Assembly (NCBI RefSeq): GCF_007741475.1
Contig: NZ_CP036261.1
Coordinates: forward strand, 2,852,001-2,916,000
Direction of reading: 5' to 3'
Length of the DNA: 64,000 nt
Source of the DNA: Rosistilla ulvae
Lineage (GTDB): Bacteria > Planctomycetota > Planctomycetia > Pirellulales > Pirellulaceae
Numbering within the stretch: position 1 is the stretch's first letter; every line of letters begins with the position of its first letter. Both the position numbers and the translations under genes were made by a program. The notes beneath the pieces were generated by a model. The model was not told the origin of the DNA, ran no database searches, and was given only the letters and a program-made list of their open reading frames with translations. Positions 19,601 through 26,668 of this stretch are shown here, one piece after another.

Positions 19601-21639
19601 CTTCGTCCAACGCGGGGGTGTTGCGGCAGTTGGCCGACCAAACGCAAGTGTCGCCAGTTCGCGCAGCCGCTTACACCGCTTGGTTGAACACGGGCGATGT
19701 CGACAGTGTTTGGCAACACGCACTGGGGTCGCGCGATCGATTGCGCGATGCGTTGTCCAGCGTTGGCAAGATGCAAAACGAGGCTGCCCGCGCGAAGGTC
19801 TATCCATCGGTTCGGCGGTTGATGTTCGATCTGCCCGAATCGCTCCGCAGCGCCGAGGACAACCAAGCGGCGCCCAGCAGCCAAGCGGTGCGGTTTGAGT
19901 ACTATGTCCCGAATCCTAAAAACGTGCGACGGGAAACGTTGGACAACTTGAGCCCTCAGTTGACCGGATCGCTCGACCAGTTCGAGAAGTATGTCCCTGG
20001 CGGTAAGAAAGATGGCTTCGCCACGCGGCAAACCGCGTCGATCGTTGTCCCGACCACCGGGGTGTACACGTTCTACCTGACGTCCGACGACGGGTCGCGC
20101 TTGTTCATCGATGGCAAAGAATTGATCGACAACGACGGCTTGCACGGGATGTCCGAGAAGAGCGGCAAGACGCAATTGGATGCCGGGTTGCATTCGATCG
20201 TTGTCAATTACTTTGATAACGGCGGTGGCGACGGATTGGCGGTTGCGTGGCAAGGCCCAGGGCTGTCCAAGCAGATGATCGATGCCACGGTCTTGCGGCC
20301 TGCTGGCAGTGGCAATCTGAAGCAGCAAGCGTTGCAAGTGATCGCCGCTTGGCCTGGTCATCTGGATGCCAAGATCGCCGATTTTTCCAAGCTGGTGACG
20401 GCCGATTCGCTGACGGGGGCGGCGCTACAGGCACTCGCTTCGTTGCCTAGTCAGAAGGTTGCCCAACAGTTGTCCGAAGCGGACGCGGCGGCAATCCTGC
20501 AGACGCTGCTTCAGCGAGCCGATGCGGCGACGCCGGTTGAGCGGCAGAGCGGTTCGTTCGCGAATCTGTTGCAATTGGGGACCCGTCTAACTCGGGCCAC
20601 GGGAAAGGCGGTCGCCGGTGCAGGCAAGCAGTTGAACGAACTGCGGGCGAGCATTCCGGTCAAGGCCGATCCGAAGGTGATGGAACTGGGGGCGGAGGTG
20701 TACGCTCGGGAGAGCCATTGTGCGACTTGCCATCAACCGAGCGGCCAGGGTTTGCCCAATCTCTATCCACCGATCGATGGCAGCCTGTGGACCACCGGCA
20801 ATCAAGATCGTTTGATCCGAATGGTGTTGGATGGCATGCATGGAACGATCGAAGTCAAAGGGAAGCGATACAGTTCTCCGCCGCTGCCGCCGATGACCGG
20901 TTTCCGTCAACTGCTCAACGACGAAGAGATCGCCGCCGTTCTGACTTACGTCCGCAACTCGTGGACTAACCGGGCCCAGCCGATCGATCCGGCACACGTC
21001 GCGAAGATGCGTGCGATCGACCGCGGCAAAGATGCGACGTTCTGGAGCGCTGTCGATCTGTTGGCCGAATATCCGATGGAAGATGGCAGCGTCGCCGTCG
21101 CGCAAGCATCGACCGATGGCTGGATTCCGAAGTTGGTTCAAGAATGGAAGGGGAGCGATTTCAGCGACGCCGACCTGGCCGCTGGCGGACGTTCGTTCGA
21201 ATCGGGGGCGTTGGCGTTCAAGCGAATCGGTTGCATTCAGTGCCACAAGATCGGAAACGAAGGAGGCGTCTTCGGACCCAACTTGGCCGATCTGGACAAG
21301 AAGAAACGCACCCCAGCCTATCTGCTGGAATCGATGCTCGATCCTTCCAAAGATATCGAAGAGAAGTACGCGATGCGGACCTATCTGATGATCTCTGGCG
21401 AAGTAATCTCTGGGTTTGTCGTTGCCGAAACGGCAACCGAGGTTCACGTGAAATCGGATCCGTTGAACCAAGACAAACCGACCGTCGTGATCAAAGAGGA
21501 TATCGAGCACGAAAAGAAGAACGAAAAGTCCGCGATGCCAACCGGCTTGCTGAACTACTTCACCAAGGAACAGGTCCTCGATCTGATCGCCTATGTGATG
21601 GCAGCTGGCGATCCAACAAGCGAGGTGTTTAAGGACTAG
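16654..21639 (+). CDS. Secreted SGNH - PVC dehydrogenase propeller - HEAT - PA14 - dihaem cytochrome c fusion
   Basis: I chose the ATG at 16654 because it opens a signal peptide (LLRLSITALLVLVSSYQAVA); 1661 residues result. Residues about 25-230 resemble an SGNH/GDSL hydrolase (CFFGYNES as block III, MNGIHLLDRGN as block V), but block I reads VYIGNTLADRM without the usual GDS serine. Residues about 350-690 form the planctomycete membrane-bound dehydrogenase-type beta-propeller (TIGR02604-like). HEAT-like repeats (about 750-1065), a PA14 domain (about 1125-1205, FYLTSDDGSRLFIDGK) and two haem-binding sites follow: C1356-A-T-C-H and C1527-I-Q-C-H, the latter in the planctomycete haem-binding (TIGR02603-like) context. 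It probably acts outside the cytoplasm as a sugar or carbohydrate dehydrogenase passing electrons to haem, which is inference from the family. It is divergent from the sulfatase, which fits polysaccharide breakdown. Confidence 0.85.
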   Translation: MLPLLRLSITALLVLVSSYQAVASEPIFDKGDHVVYIGNTLADRMQHDAWLESYLHALLPEHELTFRNLGFSGDEVKLRQRADNFGDADMWLSKCGADVVLCFFGYNESLKGEAGLKTFEADLATMIDQMRSQKYNGESAPKLIVFSPLAHEDLQSPHLPDGSENNKNLAIYTTAMQKICAAKQVPFVDLFTLSKKLYSEADEPLTMNGIHLLDRGNRAVARALLASPESPFAELGNPTLPSDAEIAKLREAILDKNYQWFSRYRVVDEYNVFGGRSKLAWFGQSNADVMMREMEIFDVKTANRDRKIWAIASGGDLDLKDEKIPAELVVRPNKEGPLPGGAFPYLDGEEAISQMTVQPGMQVNLFASEKQFPRLVNPVQMSVDTDGRLWASVWPSYPHWNPVEPRKDAIVILPDEDRDGRADELIVFADGLNSVTGFEFWGGGVLVAALPELWFLKDTDGDNRADVKIRMLQGLSSADTHHSANAMLLGPDGWVYWSRGIFNVAALETPTQTFRSGASGVHRFNPRTFEFEFHYPIGPNPHGDVFDRWGYQFANDGTSGTGGYVSIGKGQRPGGRQWFKKEWRPVAATGLLSSSHFPDASQNNFLICNTIGFLGVLQYEVQYNGAEITANRTVDLLQSSDPNFRPSDIEVGGDGAVYVADWQNTLIGHMQHNMRDPNRDDRHGRIYRIAAEGRPLLQPVKMQGKPTAEVLQNFFSKENGVRYRTRIELSGRESKEVIDAVDRFAATLNPQHADPDRDESQALLECLWVHEEHRVPNIGLVEKTFQAAEPRVRAAAIRTLGHWANHKLAGRPMTDHLPGWEALLSAAAQDDSALVRAEAVKAAVDFGGLPSAEAIFEVATRPTDPELVDVLNFARSQIRVDDMIGEAIRSKTPLSPAAQTYALANASPNLLLEMDKSNAVYEALLTRERIPAAIRREAIEAIAKANDRSPLEQLAIQLQGAEEQKLGSLNDLADLLPIVAGNASSNAGVLRQLADQTQVSPVRAAAYTAWLNTGDVDSVWQHALGSRDRLRDALSSVGKMQNEAARAKVYPSVRRLMFDLPESLRSAEDNQAAPSSQAVRFEYYVPNPKNVRRETLDNLSPQLTGSLDQFEKYVPGGKKDGFATRQTASIVVPTTGVYTFYLTSDDGSRLFIDGKELIDNDGLHGMSEKSGKTQLDAGLHSIVVNYFDNGGGDGLAVAWQGPGLSKQMIDATVLRPAGSGNLKQQALQVIAAWPGHLDAKIADFSKLVTADSLTGAALQALASLPSQKVAQQLSEADAAAILQTLLQRADAATPVERQSGSFANLLQLGTRLTRATGKAVAGAGKQLNELRASIPVKADPKVMELGAEVYARESHCATCHQPSGQGLPNLYPPIDGSLWTTGNQDRLIRMVLDGMHGTIEVKGKRYSSPPLPPMTGFRQLLNDEEIAAVLTYVRNSWTNRAQPIDPAHVAKMRAIDRGKDATFWSAVDLLAEYPMEDGSVAVAQASTDGWIPKLVQEWKGSDFSDADLAAGGRSFESGALAFKRIGCIQCHKIGNEGGVFGPNLADLDKKKRTPAYLLESMLDPSKDIEEKYAMRTYLMISGEVISGFVVAETATEVHVKSDPLNQDKPTVVIKEDIEHEKKNEKSAMPTGLLNYFTKEQVLDLIAYVMAAGDPTSEVFKD

Positions 21640-21831
21640 CCCGCGATACGCTACGCGTTGGATCGGACATCCGCCGCTTGCTGGTCGTGGCGTTCTTGCC
21701 CGGTGATGCGGGCTGAACGCAGGAAATGCTTGCCCCTTTCCCAACACAGTTTGAGGGAGGGGCGGCAAGGGGAGCCGGTGTCCGTTTCGTGTGTTGTGAT
21801 TCGCGATGGTTTGGCAATCGGGAGACTTGAA

Positions 21832-23214
21832 CTACTTGGTTTCTTTGAGCTTTCGATAAAGCGTCTTGCGATCGAATCCAAGGATCTTGGCAGCCGTCGT
21901 CTTGTTGCCACCGACCGCTTCGAGAACGTGTTGGATGTAGCGTGCTTCGACAGCTTCCATCGGCAACAATTCCGCCGGGTCTTCGCCCCCGATCAGGACC
22001 TGTTTGCCGCGATGGTTGCGAATTTTTTCGGGAAGGTCTTCGGGAGCGATGTGGTCGTAACGCGTCAAGGCGACGGCGCGTTGGATGACGTTCCGCAGTT
22101 CGCGGACGTTTCCGGGCCAGTTGTAATCGACTAATTTCTGTGCCGCTGTTTCGGATAGGCCGCCGATCGGTCGCTCTGCTTGGCGGGCGAATTGATCGAT
22201 AAAGTGCTGAGCCAAAATCAACACGTCGGTGCCACGGCTGCGCAGCGGCGGCATTTCGATTTGGATCACGTTGATTCGATAGAACAGATCTTCGCGAAAC
22301 GTTCCCGCTTCGACCATCGCTTCCAAATCGCGGTTGGTCGCTGTCAACAAGCGGACGTTGAACGGTCGTTCGTCGCTACCACCAACCGGACGCGCCGCTC
22401 CCTGTTCGAGCGCCCGCAGCAATTTGACTTGCATCGGCATCGGCATCTCCCCCAATTCGTCCAAGAAGATCGTGCCGCCATCGGCTTGAAAGAACAGCCC
22501 CTGGCGATCGGCCGACGCGTCGGTAAATGCTCCTTTGGTGTGGCCGAACAACTCGCTTTCGAGCAGCGATTCGGGGAGCGCTGCACAATTGAGCGCGACA
22601 AAGGTGTTTTGCGATCTTCGACTCAAGCGATGGATCGCCTGGGCTGCCATCTCCTTCCCCGATCCGCTTTCGCCGGTGATCAGGACCGATGCCTCGGAAT
22701 CGGCGATCTGTCGCACCTGGTCGGCCAAGCGGAGCATCACGGGACTTTCACCCAAGATCTGGTCCAGGCTGCCGCGTCGCGCGGCCGCAACTTGTTGGCT
22801 CAGCAAGCGGATCTGTTGTTGCATGTCGCGGCGTTCGACGGCGCGGCCCAGGGTGAGCGCCAACATCTCAAAATCGAGCGGCTTGGTGACAAAATCGTAG
22901 GCTCCCGCTCGGATCGCGCCGATCGCTGTTTCCATGCTGCCAAACGCTGTCATCACGACAACCGGGACGTCGCTGCGACTGGAAACGATCCGGTCGCACA
23001 GCTCGATCCCGTTCAGGCCTTTCATCTGCATGTCGGTCAACACGACATCAAACTGATTCCGCTGGAACGCGGCAAACGCTTCCAACGGATCGGTGAACCA
23101 TTCGACTGAAAAATCGTGAGGTTCGATCGCGTCTTTTGTCAATTCGCACATGCTTTGTTGATCGTCGACGACCAGCACGCGCGGCTTGGGCTTGGAGGGA
23201 GCATTGTCTGGCAT
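21832..23214 (-). CDS. NtrC-family sigma54-dependent response regulator (variant GAFTDA)
   Basis: This 460-residue protein has a receiver (RVLVVDDQQ; acceptor Asp61 in VVLTDMQMKG), an AAA+ domain with Walker A GESGSGKE and Walker B IFLDELGEMP, the arginine-finger region (ATNRDL, FREDLFYRINV) and a C-terminal Fis-type HTH (NKTTAAKILGFDRKTLYRKL). Phosphorylated NtrC proteins remodel sigma54 RNA polymerase. The sigma54-contacting loop reads GAFTDA (residues 228-233) instead of GAFTGA. It lies 11 bases after the histidine kinase gene, its likely partner. The regulated genes cannot be read from the window. Confidence 0.92.
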   Translation of the reverse strand: MPDNAPSKPKPRVLVVDDQQSMCELTKDAIEPHDFSVEWFTDPLEAFAAFQRNQFDVVLTDMQMKGLNGIELCDRIVSSRSDVPVVVMTAFGSMETAIGAIRAGAYDFVTKPLDFEMLALTLGRAVERRDMQQQIRLLSQQVAAARRGSLDQILGESPVMLRLADQVRQIADSEASVLITGESGSGKEMAAQAIHRLSRRSQNTFVALNCAALPESLLESELFGHTKGAFTDASADRQGLFFQADGGTIFLDELGEMPMPMQVKLLRALEQGAARPVGGSDERPFNVRLLTATNRDLEAMVEAGTFREDLFYRINVIQIEMPPLRSRGTDVLILAQHFIDQFARQAERPIGGLSETAAQKLVDYNWPGNVRELRNVIQRAVALTRYDHIAPEDLPEKIRNHRGKQVLIGGEDPAELLPMEAVEARYIQHVLEAVGGNKTTAAKILGFDRKTLYRKLKETK

Positions 23215-23225
23215 GGAGGTCGCTA

Positions 23226-24680
23226 TTAGGAAGGAACGTGAGTTGTCGGATCGGCGGGGATCGGATCGCGGGAAGCGATCGGCAGTGTGATTTGGAATGT
23301 TGTCTGGACGCCTGGTTCGCTGTGGATATCGATTTGCCCACCATGCTCTTGGACGATTCGGTTGACGATCGACAGTCCCAAACCGGTCCCTTCGCCCACT
23401 GGCTTCGTTGTGTAGAAGGGCTCGAAGACCTGTTGAATGTCTTCGTTGTCGACGCCGTGCCCATTGTCGACGACGTCGATTCGGGCGCTATCGGCGTGCC
23501 GGGCGACTTGCACGCTGACCCGGCCGCCGGCGTCGCACGCATCGATTGCGTTGACGATCAAATTGGTCAAAACCTGTTGGATCTGATTGGCATCGACTTC
23601 GCCCGACACGTCGTCGCTGGCGATCAATTCCAGCGTAACATCGCGGCGCTGGGACATCGATTGCAGCAGCGAGATCGTTTGTTCGGCGATTTGATTCAAC
23701 GAACAAACGATCCGACGCGGCGTGTCGCGGCGAGCGAAATCGAGCAGCTGGCGGATGATCGAGGTCATCCGTTGAGACTCCTTGATAATCTCACCGGCAC
23801 TGGTGTCGATTCGCTGTGGATCGTTGGTTGCCCCTTTGATCAATTGGGCCCGTCCCTGGATGACGTTCAACGGCGTGCCCAGTTCGTGAGCGATCCCCGA
23901 CGCCAACCGGCCCACGGTGCGCAGACGATCTTCGTGGCGCAATTGCTCGATCGCGGCGACCTTGGCAGCCGATTCGGCATCGACCGCCGATTGTGTCTCG
24001 GTCAACCGTTCGCACATCGCATTGATCCCGTCGGCCAGTTCTCCCAATTCATCGCGAGCGTGTCCTTGCAGCGGCGAGGAGAGATCTCCGTCGGCGATCC
24101 GGGCGACTTTATGCGTCAAGCGTTGCAGCGGGTGTGCCAGAAAATAGAGACTGGCAACGCCAACGGCCAGCGTCGACGAAACCATCACCGCGGCGGCCAG
24201 GATCCAAATCGCTCGCATCGATTCCTGGCGGGCTTGCTGCAATTGATCCATCGATTGGACGAATTCCAGACCACCGGGGCGAGCTTGGTCGGTTTCGATC
24301 GGAATATAGCTGAACAGATGCAGCTGACCCTCGGCATCGCGGACCGGCACGCTTTGCAATTGCTGGCGTCGCAGCGATTGGATCTCGACGGCAACGCGCG
24401 GCCCTTCCTGTGGGGACTGCGCATCGAACCAGACCCAACGGGAGTGATACTGCCATTCAATCGAAGGGGGACGTGACATCTCCGAGCAAATTTTGCGTCG
24501 TTCCGAGGCGGGGCTACCGGCCAGCGTTCCGGTCGTTTCGGCGGCAAACCGGCCAGCGACTTCTTCGGCCCGAGCCAGGAAGACATCTTCCTGTTGCTGC
24601 AGCAAAAACCACGACAGGATCCAAGTCACCGCGGCGATGACCGACAGCGAGACCAACATCATTTTGAACGCAATTTTCAT
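23226..24680 (-). CDS. Membrane sensor histidine kinase
   Basis: The 484-residue form starts at the ATG at 24680, directly before the first membrane helix (KMMLVSLSVIAAVTWILSWF); an upstream ATG at 24746 would add 22 residues. A periplasmic sensor region follows (about 35-150), then a second membrane helix (AIWILAAAVMVSSTLAVGV), a HAMP linker, HisKA with the phosphorylated histidine in SGIAHELGTPLNV, and an ATPase domain with VDNGHGVD and GTGLGLSIV. It is a NtrB-like kinase, partner of the regulator gene 11 bases downstream. The sensor region matches no family I know. Confidence 0.88.
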   Translation of the reverse strand: MKIAFKMMLVSLSVIAAVTWILSWFLLQQQEDVFLARAEEVAGRFAAETTGTLAGSPASERRKICSEMSRPPSIEWQYHSRWVWFDAQSPQEGPRVAVEIQSLRRQQLQSVPVRDAEGQLHLFSYIPIETDQARPGGLEFVQSMDQLQQARQESMRAIWILAAAVMVSSTLAVGVASLYFLAHPLQRLTHKVARIADGDLSSPLQGHARDELGELADGINAMCERLTETQSAVDAESAAKVAAIEQLRHEDRLRTVGRLASGIAHELGTPLNVIQGRAQLIKGATNDPQRIDTSAGEIIKESQRMTSIIRQLLDFARRDTPRRIVCSLNQIAEQTISLLQSMSQRRDVTLELIASDDVSGEVDANQIQQVLTNLIVNAIDACDAGGRVSVQVARHADSARIDVVDNGHGVDNEDIQQVFEPFYTTKPVGEGTGLGLSIVNRIVQEHGGQIDIHSEPGVQTTFQITLPIASRDPIPADPTTHVPS

Positions 24681-25200
24681 CCGGCGGTGTCTCGCGCGCG
24701 TGAACGGGAAGCGGGCAATTTTCCAAAGTGGCACGCCCCCGTGCAAAAAATAAGATATAGATTCTGACGTAGCCCTGCTGTCGAAAATTAGCGGCTCCGG
24801 CTGTTGCCTCCATCATAAGTGGATGGCCTGTTGAATGACCAGTCATCCCTTCCGTCCTCCCTTCTCCAAGCCCCCCGGCCAGAAGCTCCAAATTGATCCA
24901 GATCGATTGTTGTGCGAATCGATGTCGGCGGGGCGTCTGCCCCAGTCGAAAGGCGCCGGGGCTGTACATGTGCCGTAAAACGGGGTATATTGTTGGTCGG
25001 TTGGGGCGCGTCGAAGGTGGGCTGGCGGAAAGTTGTTTTCGCTTGCCAGGCCGGCCCGTGTTCCGCCAACGGTGGTCAGTGTTTGTCGATAGATCAACGC
25101 TGGCGTTTTTTGTGTTTGCGATGTTTGTCTATCAAACGGTGGCCTCGCCGAGCGTTGGTTGTTGGCGACGGACAAGCGAGATTGCGTCCTAGGGAGACGA
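24681..25200. other. Intergenic region between histidine kinase and RRM genes
   Basis: This 520-base divergent region has no supported gene. It would give the RRM gene a long possible leader. TGGCACGCCCCCGTGCA at 24729-24745 is a small GC hairpin that resembles a sigma54 site but has the wrong spacing. Confidence 0.4.
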
Positions 25201-25533
25201 ATGGTGGGTAAGAAGCTGTACTGCGGGAACTTGGTTTTTGGTGCTACGAGTTCCGACTTAGAGCAGTTGTTTGGTCAGTTTGGCGTTGTCGAAAGCGCTC
25301 AAGTGATCAGCGATCGCGAAACAGGACGCAGCAAGGGGTTTGGTTTTGTCGAAATGTCCAGCGACGAAGAAGCCGCTGCGGCAATCGAAGGTCTGAATGA
25401 GCAAGATTATGATGGCCGCGCCTTGGTCGTCAATGAAGCTCGCCCTCGCGAAGATCGTGGCGGTGGCGGCGGCTATCGTGGCGGTGGTGGCGGCGGCGGT
25501 TATCGCGGCGGCGGCGGTGGCGGACGCTACTAA
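25201..25533 (+). CDS. Glycine-rich RRM RNA-binding protein
   Basis: I chose the ATG at 25201 because AGGGAGA lies just upstream and the product starts at the first RRM strand (KKLYCGNLVFG). The 110-residue protein is one RNA recognition motif with RNP2 LYCGNL and RNP1 KGFGFVEM, followed by an RGG/GGY tail (about residues 83-110). Proteins of this type in cyanobacteria and planctomycetes bind single-stranded RNA, and some are cold-induced; the RNA targets here are unknown. A hairpin follows the stop. Confidence 0.92.
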   Translation: MVGKKLYCGNLVFGATSSDLEQLFGQFGVVESAQVISDRETGRSKGFGFVEMSSDEEAAAAIEGLNEQDYDGRALVVNEARPREDRGGGGGYRGGGGGGGYRGGGGGGRY

Positions 25534-25543
25534 TTAGATAAAG

Positions 25544-25569
25544 TGAGTTCCGCTGTTTGCCGGAACTCA
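25544..25569 (+). terminator. Hairpin after the RRM gene
   Basis: TGAGTTCCG, an eight-base loop and CGGAACTCA form a perfect nine-base-pair stem 11 bases after the stop. There is no T-run, so the role as terminator is only likely. Confidence 0.5.
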
Positions 25570-25680
25570 ACAGAGGATTGGTCGTTTACGAGTGACTAGG
25601 GAAGGTCAAGATTTTCAGTAACCGTTTGTGGGGCATTTATGGATGTCCCCACATTCGTCAATTACCCAGCGGAGACTTGC

Positions 25681-25926
25681 ATGCCTGTCGTTCGAGATCA
25701 AACTTTTACCAAGTCGGAACAGAGTGTCTTGAAAACGTTTCGTGAGTTTCTGATGAGCCCAGGCCAAATGCTGTGCTTTTACGGACCGGAACTGGAAAGA
25801 TACCGCAACGCCCTGAAGGGATTGACCGAACGCGGACTGTTGGTCAAAGAGCGGTTCAAGGGAGCTTATTCCTTGACCCGCGAAGGCTTTACCGCGATGC
25901 GAATCGTTCATCCACATCTGGCTTAG
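25681..25926 (+). CDS. Small winged-helix-like hypothetical protein
   Basis: The 81-residue product starts at an ATG with GCGGAGA upstream; an earlier ATG at 25639 would add 14 residues. The sequence (FTKSEQSVLKTFREFL, then YRNALKGLTERGLLVKERF, then AYSLTREGFTAM) has the helix - recognition helix - beta-wing pattern of winged-helix DNA-binding proteins. I do not recognise a named family. Its stop codon shares a base with the 5' end of the RNase P RNA gene on the same strand, so the two may be co-transcribed. Confidence 0.65.
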   Translation: MPVVRDQTFTKSEQSVLKTFREFLMSPGQMLCFYGPELERYRNALKGLTERGLLVKERFKGAYSLTREGFTAMRIVHPHLA

Positions 25927-26349
25927 ATCGAAGCGGGCAAGACGATCGCTTGTCGCAAGGCAAGAGGAAAGTCCGGGCTCCGCAGGACAGGGTGGTCGGT
26001 AACGCCGACCGGTCGTGAGATTAGGGAAAGTGCAGCAGAGAACAGACCGCCGAACGGCCTCTCCCTCGCGGAGAGGTGCGTGGTAAGGGTGAAACGGTGA
26101 GGTAAGAGCTCACCAGCGTCGGAGGTGACTTCGGCGGCTTGGTAAACCCCACCCGGAGCAAGACCAAACAGGGAGCCGTTCGCAGATCGATAGCGCTGCA
26201 AAGTGCCAGCGGTCTGCGACGCGATGCGGTTCGTATCGCCGTGACTTCCGGGTAGGTTGCTTGAGGCGGCGAGCAATCGCCGTCCTAGATAAATGATCGT
26301 CCGGCGCTTCGGCGTTGCACAGGACCCGGCTTATACGCCTGCTTCGATC
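25926..26349 (+). ncRNA. rnpB: RNase P RNA (bacterial type A)
   Basis: This is the catalytic RNA that trims tRNA 5' leaders. Conserved blocks are in order: GAGGAAAGTCCGGGCTCC (25969), ACAGGGTGGTCGGTAACGCC (25986), GGTAAGGGTGAAACGGTGAG (26083), GGTAAACCCCACCCGGAGCA (26141) and the 3' block TAGATAAATGATCGTC (26286). The P1 helix pairs GATCGAAGCGGGC at the start with GCCTGCTTCGATC at the end, with one G-T pair, which sets both ends. The left end shares one base with the stop codon of the preceding gene. Confidence 0.95.
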
Positions 26350-26668
26350 TTTTCATTCTTCTTCACCAAGTTCTTCTGCAGAACTTGGCTGGTCGCAGGA
26401 ATCTTCTGCGGCACGCCCAAACACCCCCAGTCAACTCTTCGGTCGATCTCGGCTGGTCGATTTGGGGACGCGTATCGGGCCGATTTGGCGCGGTTTCTCC
26501 TCGCCCAATTGTGAAGATTTGACTTGTCGAGCGAAAACGCCAGGCATTCGCAGCTTACCCCCTTGGGCGCGACGGCGCCCTGTAACTATCGTTTACGGTC
26601 TGTGAGATTTTGCTCTTCGATCGCCTGCTGCAGATGCGATCCTTCACTCTGCTCGGACCTTTCCCCTC
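26350..26668. other. Intergenic region after rnpB
   Basis: No gene is supported here. It holds the hairpin at 26366-26388 and presumably the promoter of the alkaline phosphatase gene. Confidence 0.4.
26366..26388 (+). terminator. Hairpin just after RNase P RNA
   Basis: CCAAGTTCT, loop TCTGC, AGAACTTGG: a perfect nine-base-pair stem 17 bases after the rnpB end, preceded by T-rich sequence but not followed by a T-run. It may end or process the rnpB transcript. Confidence 0.45.

Noticed and set aside
21727-21768. CTTGCCCC...GGGGCGGCAAG as a terminator between convergent genes
   Set aside because: The stem is imperfect with a long loop and no T-run, so I did not list it as a feature.
24729-24745. 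TGGCACGCCCCCGTGCA as a sigma54 promoter
   Set aside because: The GG and GC are 11 rather than 10 bases apart, and the element is better seen as a small GC hairpin.
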